DNA from: Corinectria fuckeliana
Lineage: Eukaryota > Ascomycota > Sordariomycetes > Hypocreales > Nectriaceae
Length of the DNA stretch: 64,000 nt
Assembly: GCA_019137255.1 (NCBI GenBank)
Contig: WPDH01000065.1
Span: 348,162 to 412,161, forward strand
Direction: 5' to 3'
In this document: positions 57,151-64,000 of the stretch, in pieces
Layout: each line of letters opens with the position of its first letter
How positions within the stretch are numbered: the stretch's first letter is position 1
Translations under genes and position numbers: made by a program
The notes under the pieces: model-generated
The model's database searches: none
What the model was told of the DNA's origin: nothing
What the model saw: the letters and a program-made list of their open reading frames with translations, nothing else

Positions 57151-59263
57151 TTAATTGCTGCTTAATAGCTTCTCTACCGCCCACTTGACTGAAAAGTTGC
57201 GTAGGTCTGAGTAGTGCTGGCCCACGCCGACAAACAGGACTGGGACGTTTGTGGCGTGGACAAGACTAACGAGTGTGCCAACCATGTCGCCCACGGTGTC
57301 GCACTTGGAGATGATGAAGCCGTCCAGCGTGCGGACAGCGCCGAAGGCGGCGTTGAAGTTGCGAGCCTGAGCGACGGAGTCGGTGCCGACGAGGGCCTTT
57401 GTTATTTGTTAGCAGGGAGGAGTTGAGAATGCAGGATTAGGGAGGGGAAAACGTACCTCGCCGACCATGAGGATCTTGTCGGGCTGGGCAAACTTGGCAA
57501 ACTTCTCCAGGGAGGACATGAGGCGCTGGTCGTTGTGCCTGCGGCCGGCCGTGTCGATGAGGACAACGTCGTAGCCCTCCTGGGCAGCATGGGTGACGGC
57601 GTCCTTGGCGACGGTGGCGGCGTCCTTGCCGTAGCCCTTCTGGTAGAGCTCGACCTGGCCTCCTTCGCGGGCCGTGAGCTCCTTGAGGTTGCGGACGTGG
57701 ACGGCAAGCTGCTCGACGGCGCCGGAGCGGAAGGTGTCGCCGGCGGCAATGAGGACCTTGTACTTGTTCTGCAGGAGGAAGAAGCAGATTTTGGAGAGGT
57801 TGGTGGACTTGCCGACGCCGTTGACGCCGACGATGGAGAGGACGTAGGGGCGGGCCTTGCGGAGAGAGGTGGCCGAGGGGGCGGTGATGGCGTCAATCTC
57901 GCGGAGGAGGTCGAGGGACGACGTAGGGGTGAGCATCTTGGTGAGGGACGCCTCCATGGCGGCCTGGATTCTCGCGTTGATGCTCTCGAAGTTGCCGGTC
58001 TTGACTCCCAGCAGTTCCTTCTCAACGCCCTCGCACAGCCGGACGGCAGCCTCACGAGCGACGTTCTTCTTCAACAAGTGCTCTTCCATGCCCTTCATGG
58101 CGCTCTCGAGGTCCTCCTTGGTCAGCGTCTTTCCACCCACGACGTTCCGGAAGAGGCCGCTGATGGCGTTGACTCCGGTACCGAAGAGGCCAGACTTGGG
58201 CTGCGACTTCCTGGCACCCGCAGCCTTCTCGGCCTCGGTCGCGAGGATCTCGTGGACCTCGTCGCCCAGGTCCTTGAGCACGAACTTGCCCTTGGAGCGC
58301 GAGCCCCAGGTATTGGAATCAATCTCTTCGATGGCCGTCGATCGCGCCTCGGCTTCGGAGTCGCTGTTGGGGGCCTTGGAATAGTCGAGTTGAACATCGT
58401 CGTCTTCGTCGGCGTAGCCATCGGCATCCCACTTGCGACCCTTCTTGGTTGGCTTCTTGCCCTTTTTCTGGGATGACGCCTCGTCCCCGGAGGATGCGGC
58501 CGTTGATGAGTGGCTCTTCACCTTGCGCGCACGTCTCGACATCTTGGCGACGGGGCCGGATTTGGCAACCAACAGATGATTACTGCTAGGGGTCGCTGGT
58601 CGCGATCCATTGGGGGTGATGGCGGGGGTGGACTCGGGCGAAGGAGGCTCGTGGATGCCATTGAGGACGCGCCCTCGGTATGTTAGTCCCGGCGCAACAG
58701 GAGCGGCCCCGGCATGGTTGCCAGATACTATCTTCAATGTGTTTTCCTCGAGAGGAATGGGGGCGGCTGAGCCGGGCGCTGCGGCCTTTGCGTTCGTCTT
58801 GTCGAGCTCCTGGAGCTGTTGGTCAAAGTATTCATCGAAGGCATGACACTCGACCAAGGTTGTGTGCGGCTTCGTAAGTTGCTCGCCGTAGAGCTTGACG
58901 AAAATGGTCTTGATGTTGTCGAGCAGTTTGTCGACCCAGGAGAGGTGGAGGAGCGATCGGTAGACGGCCTAGGGGAAGAGTGGATATGTGAGCGCCGAAG
59001 ATCGGGCCAGAAGGAAGACGAGGAGTACTCACGACGAAGATGACGCCCAATTCCTTGACCAGAGTCCATTTAAGAGTGTGCTGGTCGCTCTTGTATGCCG
59101 GGTTAGCGGCGGCAGACTTGTCGGCGACAGCGACGACGCCGCCCTTCTCCTCAATGAATGTGTCGGCGATGAAGTTGTTGATGACGGACGGGTTGATGGA
59201 CGAGTAGGTACGCGACCAGACGACGACGCCCGATGTGGTGAGGATCTCGAAGGTATCCAACAT
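57151..59263 (-). CDS. SRP101: Signal recognition particle receptor alpha subunit
   Basis: GTPase that docks SRP-ribosome complexes at the ER membrane; 662 residues. Exons are 59263-59033, 58968-57457 and 57396-57151, with introns 58969-59032 and 57397-57456. The N-terminal SRX (longin-like) domain, MLDTFEILTTSGVVVWSRTY, binds the beta subunit. A long charged linker rich in Lys/Ser/Asp follows, then the NG domain: P-loop GVNGVGKST (about 458-466), AAGDTFRSGAVEQL, DTAGRRHNDQ (from about 549), then GTDSVAQARNFN, SKCDTVGDMVGT and VGVGQHYSDLRNF. All five GTPase motifs are intact. A 313-codon antisense frame over it (57535-58476) is a compositional shadow. Its start is 534 bp from the divergent YIF1 start. 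Confidence 0.96.
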
Positions 59264-59797
59264 GCTGACTTCTTTGGCGCACTGGCACGAGGTATGCGAC
59301 AGGCAATGTGTGGCAAGAAGACAGAGAGAGGGTACGACAAAGGAGAAATCGGGGAGGAGGGAATTCTTCGTGCCATGATGGGGAATTCGGAGATACCGCG
59401 AGCGCAGTTAGTTGCATGCACGGGCTCCGAGCTTATCGATAGGGCAGTAGGGTCTAGGTGCCACTTAAAATCCCCGAGGCCCCGCCTTTCACGTGCGGAA
59501 GCCCCCGATAGACTCCTGTGGCGTAACTCTTGCAGTGGTTGAGTGGCTGGTGCCTTCAGCGGAGGCGCCATGACGTTTGCGCCAATGAAAGACAATCGAC
59601 CACATTTCCTGAACAAACACCAGCTTGCAGCTCGCCCATCCTCCGCGCCGCCACGGCGATCACACTCAGACCTTCCTCCTGCGCCTTCCCTTGCCGGCCC
59701 TTCACGCAACACTCTCGCTGATAGTTGAACCTCGCCGCCATCTCCAGCTTCCGCTTCCGCTTCCGCTTCTACATCAGCCACACTCTCTCCCTTCGCC
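59264..59797. promoter_or_regulatory. Shared divergent promoter of SRP101 and YIF1
   Basis: A 534-bp region between two start codons on opposite strands. No TATA box stands out. Both flanking genes act in the early secretory pathway, so co-regulation through this region is plausible, as in other divergent fungal gene pairs; it has not been shown here. Confidence 0.6.
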
Positions 59798-60928
59798 ATG
59801 CAGCGAGCGACCTTCGCCCAGTCGCCCCCCCTTCACCACCCAGTCCCCCAGCATGTCTCGACCGTTCCTCAACTAAGGTCGCCACCGCCTCCCCCGGGCT
59901 CTGCGCAGTCGCAGCAGCAGGGCTACGGCGGCACCCCGTATCAGCAGCAGGGCGGCACCGCCGGGAATGTCTTCGGCGCGTACGGTCAGTTCATGAACGA
60001 CCCTACGGCCCAGGTGGCGGCGCAATTCGGACAGACGGCTTTCAAGCACGGCCAGGAATACGTGGAACAGAATGTAGGTCTCCAGGGTCCGCCGGCGCGT
60101 ACAGCTCGAGCTGCTAACCGTGCCACAGTTTGGTCGATTCGTCAACGTCTCCGCGCTCAAACACTACTTCAACGTCTCCAACTCGTACGTCGTCAACAAG
60201 CTGTTCCTGGTCCTCTTCCCTTGGAGGCACAAGCCCTGGTCGCGCAAGCAAGCCGTTGGCGCAAATGGACAGGAGGGATGGTATCTGCCCCCGCGGGATG
60301 ACATCAACAGCCCGGATATGTATATTCCAGGTTTGTCGCTCCGCTGCCATTGTCCCAGGGGACGAAACTGACCAGAGACGAATGCAGTCATGGCATTAGT
60401 GACGTATATCCTCCTCTCCACCCTCATCGCCGGTCTGAGAGGCCAGTTCCAACCCGAGCTCCTCGGATACACCGCCACGACAGCCTTGCTCATCGTCCTT
60501 GTTGAGATCTTCTCCCTCAAGCTGGGATGCTACCTCTTGAGCATCTCCAGTCAGTCGCAACTATTCGATCTTATCGCATACTCGGGATACAAGTTTGTCG
60601 GCATTATTGTAACGATCGTTATTGCCGAGATCTTCAGCGGTGGCCAGGGTACTGGAGGCTGGGTTGGCTGGCTCGTCTTCTTCTACACCTTCCTGGCCAA
60701 CGCACTCTTCCTGGTACGTGTTCGCCGTACGCCGAGCTTGCACATTGTATACTAATCAGGCATCAGATGCGATCTCTCAAGTACGTTCTCCTCCCCGAGA
60801 CCTCGGACGGCAGCGGAGGCCCCATGCAGACCGACTCGCGAGCGAAGCGCAACCAGCGGACCCAATTCCTCTTCTTCTATTCGTATATTGTGCAGCTCTT
60901 CTTCATGTGGGTACTCACCCGGGCGTAA
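59798..60928 (+). CDS. YIF1: YIF1 family ER-Golgi transport protein
   Basis: Multi-span membrane protein that, with Yip1, acts in COPII vesicle fusion between ER and Golgi. The model has 321 residues: exons 59798-60073, 60129-60330, 60388-60713 and 60767-60928, with introns of 55, 57 and 53 nt (the second has a GTTTGT donor). A Pro/Gln-rich cytoplasmic N-terminus leads into the family signature FGRFVNVSALKHYFNVSN, then LFPWRHKPWSR and PRDDINSPDMYIPVMALVTY. Hydrophobic segments include LLGYTATTALLIVLVEIF, YSGYKFVGIIVTIVIAEIF and WLVFFYTFLANALFL, with a last helix FFYSYIVQLFFMWVLTRA at the C-terminus. Length and motif order are as usual for the family. Confidence 0.95.
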
Positions 60929-61547
60929 CGACATCAAATGCGGAGCTTGCTAGAGACTGCCGACGAAGGATGACAAGGAGGATGGTGCTTTTAACGGGCG
61001 CTGGCGGACATGCCTTTGCATGGGCAAAGAGAGGACTGGGCAAATGTAATGACACGGCCTTGAGTGTACGAATATCAGTCATCTGGAATAGATAACGTAG
61101 AATGGAGGAAAACATACAAGATAAGACCTGGTTAAAGCCAATGCCATGACTGCATTTCTTGTTATTTGCGTGGGAAGCCCAAGGAGCCCTGACTGGCGTT
61201 GAATTGTACCGGTAAGACTATTAGTGAGTGGGCGGGCAAGTGCCGCGCCATATGCATTCTGGAAATGTCGGGGATTTCTTTTCTATTACCTACTAGGTAG
61301 GTAGTTACCTACTTATCCCTAAGTACTGCAGCCTCGACCCGGGTGCATATGAAAGTCGTTGCTAACTGGTTTTTGTTGGGCGGGAGACTCCTCGCCCTCT
61401 CGGATAATCGGATCCGTGGCTGTTAACATGAATCACCATCGACTTTGAGATGACAGTGCAGCCCCTTTCCCTGTTTTGTTCATCTAACCTTCATACTCTG
61501 CCACGAGTCGTTTTACGTCAAGAAGAAATCAATCCACGCGACCCCCA
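60929..61547. other. Intergenic, nothing recognised
   Basis: 3' flank of YIF1 followed by a TAGGTA/TACCTA cluster at 61286-61315 that forms a short inverted repeat (CTACTAGGTAGGTAG). No gene seen. Confidence 0.6.
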
Positions 61548-62562
61548 ATGGCTCCGTCAACGTTCCATCGCTTCCAGAGCCTTCCGTCCGAAATTCGGAT
61601 GCAAATCTGGAAGCTTGCAACCCGTCCGACTGGCGGCAAACAGGGCCTGCACCAATTCCTCGTAGTCGATCCCAAGGGAGGCGACCGTCCACCCAATAGC
61701 GACCAGTCTATCTTTTCACGCGGGTGAGACAACTACGGACACCAATGTGTATCTACCGTCCCAACGAAAGGCAACCGGTCGGCCTACCTCTGGGACGCTG
61801 GCCTCTGGACGGCGTGTCACGAGTCACGAAGGGTGATGATCAAGGTCTTCAGAAAAGAACGATGGGGTTACGCGAAATGCCCCTGTTATAGCCGGCATGA
61901 CCCCCTGGGCACCTGGGTTTACAGGGAAAGCGACTTGTGTCCAGAACACAAGGACAAGCCGTTCTCAATGACGGTACCACTGAACGGCGAAGACTGGAAG
62001 CTCATGGTCAGCCCTTACAATGATTTGTTTTGCTTCATTCACTTTCTCCGTCGATAGAAGGTTCTGTGAGCCTGTCAAACATATTGCAGTCGACTTTGCC
62101 CGGAACTAGAGCATCAACTTGCCATCCAGCATCTAGGAACTGTTTTCAGAGGGCAGCCCTCGCAGTTTCATCGCTCGCGCAGTTATGGATTGTGCCTTAT
62201 CGGTTCAGGGCTACCACATTTGGTTGATTGATCGGAATATCCGCACGTCGCAAGTGAGGCTGTCAAGCTCACGAACGAAGCCGCCCAAGGTGTTTTATGA
62301 TTGCGACCGGGAATACATCGAGATCCAGAGGGACGAAATAGTTTTCAGCACCGAAGAAGAGGAAGCTCGGACCGCCAGCCACTTTCTGCGTAAACTTGAC
62401 ATCCTCGAAACTGACCAACTCTCAAGGATGCGACAAGACATACGATTTCGTTCGAATCAGGTACCAGACGACCCGCCTCGCGTGGAGGACTATGTTGGTG
62501 TCCTCTTCTGCAGAGAGTTCAACGAACCGGATCCTTGTGAGGCCATAGAGTCTCTGTTATAA
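61548..62562 (+). pseudogene. 2EXR-domain protein pseudogene with three stops and a frameshift
   Basis: The start MAPSTFHRFQSLPSEIRMQI and the following WKLAT are the typical 2EXR opening (F-x-x-F-x-x-LP-x-E-x-R-x-x-IW). The frame meets TGA at 61725-61727, yet continues in the same frame with SAYLWDAGLWTACHESRRVM and an intact stretch through WKLMVSPYNDLFCF. Near 62040-62060 the frame shifts; homology-like text resumes as CEPVKHIAVDFARN, then TAG (62107-62109), INLPSSI, TAG (62134-62136), ELFSEGSPRSF, and an open end to 62562. No in-phase intron explains the first stop. The two TAG codons fit Trp and Gln codons changed by C-to-T on either strand in CpA context. 2EXR proteins are abundant in ascomycetes and functionally obscure. 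Confidence 0.8.
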
Positions 62563-62676
62563 ACTAGCCGCGATAAAGATGCGAGACGTTGGAATACTAT
62601 TTCGGGCAACATGAACTAGCTATCATACAGAGACCTATTTATTTATCCATTCGAATTCTTACACAAGAACCACTGT

Positions 62677-63095
62677 CTAGTCCACGTGATTCTCTGATCC
62701 TGTCCCTCGTTTCATGCTTACATTCCTCCAAGGGCATCGCCACCACAGTGACCAGGATGTCGCACCCATGATGCATTCAACGAGCGAGTATATGTACAAC
62801 TCTCTAAGATATTCAACGCTCTGGGGCTGATATTCAGCATGCGACAAGAATAAACCACCAGGCTGCTGTCGAGTCTCCAGTTTCAGCTCAGCTGTGGCAG
62901 CTTCTTTGATGCAGTTTTCTCGGCTCGGGCGTCCTGCGCCTTCATCTTCCTTCAACTCCATGCCCAGCTTGTCCAAAATGTTCAAGTCAGCACGCGAGAT
63001 GACATGGGCGCCGTGGGCCCTGGAGTACTAGGCAATCTTAGACTCCATAGTCTCGTCCGTCGCCATGGTGGTCTTGCTCTGCATCTTCAATGGCA
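62677..63095 (-). pseudogene. Possible decayed ORF, family unknown
   Basis: The minus strand from 63095 reads MQSKTTMATDETMESKIA, then TAG, then YSRAHGAHVISRADLNIL in the same frame, and stays open for about 110 residues (DKLGMELKEDEG ... SVEYLRELYIYS). One stop in an otherwise coding-like frame next to the AT-rich block suggests another mutated gene (CAG to TAG possible). I do not recognise the family, so this is tentative. Confidence 0.35.
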
Positions 63096-63379
63096 AAGAA
63101 GTTTTAATCTAAACAGCCTAGCGCTCTACACCATCGTTTCCATTTATCTCTTTGGCTTTAAAGGCCATTATCGCACATCTCCTTGTCGATTGCATGGCAC
63201 AGTAGAAGTGGATATTGTCCGAGCGAGAAGCGCGGACGCTACTCGTGGCAGCTTGAGATTCCCGTCATGGTAAAGGGCGCGCAAGTCTTCAAATATTTGA
63301 ATAGTGAACAATAGGCTTAACGCTTAGATACGTGCTGGGTGGGGTTAAATGCTATACCTTACGGAAGGCTATAGGGCCC

Positions 63380-64000
63380 GGTGTCTTATATCAACTTTTT
63401 TTTAAATTTTCACACTAGGGTCATCTTACTGTATTATATAAGCTTTATTTAATTATATATAATATTATATTATAATAAAAGACTATATCTTTATCTTATT
63501 TATTTATATATAAAAGGATTAAAGTTTTTATTACTATAGTAACTAATTAATAATAAAAGAAATTATATATAACTATATACTCTTATATATCTTTTTATAT
63601 TTTATTATACTTTCTTCTTTTTCTTTTTTTTATTATAAAAAGGCTCTTTTTATTTATACTTATAATATTTTATCTAAATAAACTAATTACCTACTTAAAG
63701 GTTTATAAATAGTCTTTTAGTATTATATACTATTTTAATTATAGCTAATAGCTTCTTATACTTATATTCTTATTTACTTCTATTATTAATCTAATAGACT
63801 TATTTTTTACCTAATAAATAACTAAATATATACTTATATAAAATATAATAATTCTTTCTAATAAGACTATCTTAATAATACCTAATACTTTTATTAATAT
63901 AGCTAATATAACTATTATAACTTATATAACTAGTATTATAGCTATATAAAATAATAAGAAGGTTCTTATAGTTAACTTATAAAATATATTTTATATTTTA
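63380..64000. repeat. AT-rich, RIP-like repeat island (continues past right edge)
   Basis: Composition changes abruptly at about 63380 to almost pure A/T with dense TpA steps and hardly any G or C, and no open frame of note. This is the usual look of transposon DNA destroyed by repeat-induced point mutation in Pezizomycotina genomes. The original element cannot be identified from this part. Confidence 0.85.

Noticed and set aside
57535..58476. 313-codon open frame antisense to SRP receptor alpha
   Set aside because: It mirrors the GC-rich third positions of the real gene, has no domain, and the sense protein is unambiguous.
1..64000. CRISPR arrays, bacterial operons, rRNA or telomere repeats
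   Set aside because: None seen; the window is eukaryotic nuclear DNA with spliceosomal introns.

Overview
This 64 kb window is nuclear DNA of a filamentous ascomycete (Pezizomycotina, most likely a Sordariomycete). The evidence is many short GT-AG introns of about 44-84 nt, fungus-specific families (C2H2 plus Zn2Cys6 transcription factor, SUR7/PalI, Mid2-like sensor, LYC1-like acetyltransferase, 2EXR), an intron-containing tRNA-Ala, and an extremely AT-rich block at the right edge that looks like a RIP-degraded repeat island. No species can be named from the sequence alone.

Left part (1-8.9 kb): the KS-AT half of a highly-reducing type polyketide synthase runs off the left edge on the minus strand. 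After a 3.8 kb gap comes a DHA2-type MFS exporter on the plus strand. Together they look like the edge of a secondary-metabolite cluster. From 10 to 18 kb there are four minus-strand genes: a SUR7/PalI membrane protein, a small Dabb-domain protein with a mitochondrial-type presequence, a LYC1-like GNAT acetyltransferase and a transcription factor carrying two C2H2 fingers plus a Zn2Cys6 cluster.

Middle (18-44 kb) is gene-poor. It holds a STE20-like kinase pseudogene whose catalytic core is deleted, a diverged pair of direct repeats 540 bp apart, one possible small Cys-rich ORF, a phosphoinositide phospholipase C (minus), a small two-exon cupin gene, a tRNA-Ala(AGC) with a 17-nt intron, and a possibly N-myristoylated conserved fungal protein. 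Long stretches contain only simple repeats and dispersed short motifs.

Right part (44-64 kb): a Mid2-like cell-wall sensor, a giant (about 2350-residue) coiled-coil protein, then SRP receptor alpha (minus) and YIF1 (plus) as a divergent secretory-pathway pair sharing a 534-bp intergenic region. Beyond these, a 2EXR gene broken by three stops and a frameshift and another decayed ORF lead into the AT-rich block from about 63.38 kb.

Functional themes are polyketide production and export at the left edge, plasma-membrane and cell-wall signalling (SUR7, PLC, Mid2-like), and ER protein targeting and trafficking (SRP101, YIF1). I found no convincing wholly new multi-gene system. The most notable unexplained signals are the repeated 10-11-mer TACGAAGTAC / GTACGAAGTAC in non-coding DNA, the TAGGTA-rich elements (one MITE-like), and the RIP-style decay of the two pseudogenes.
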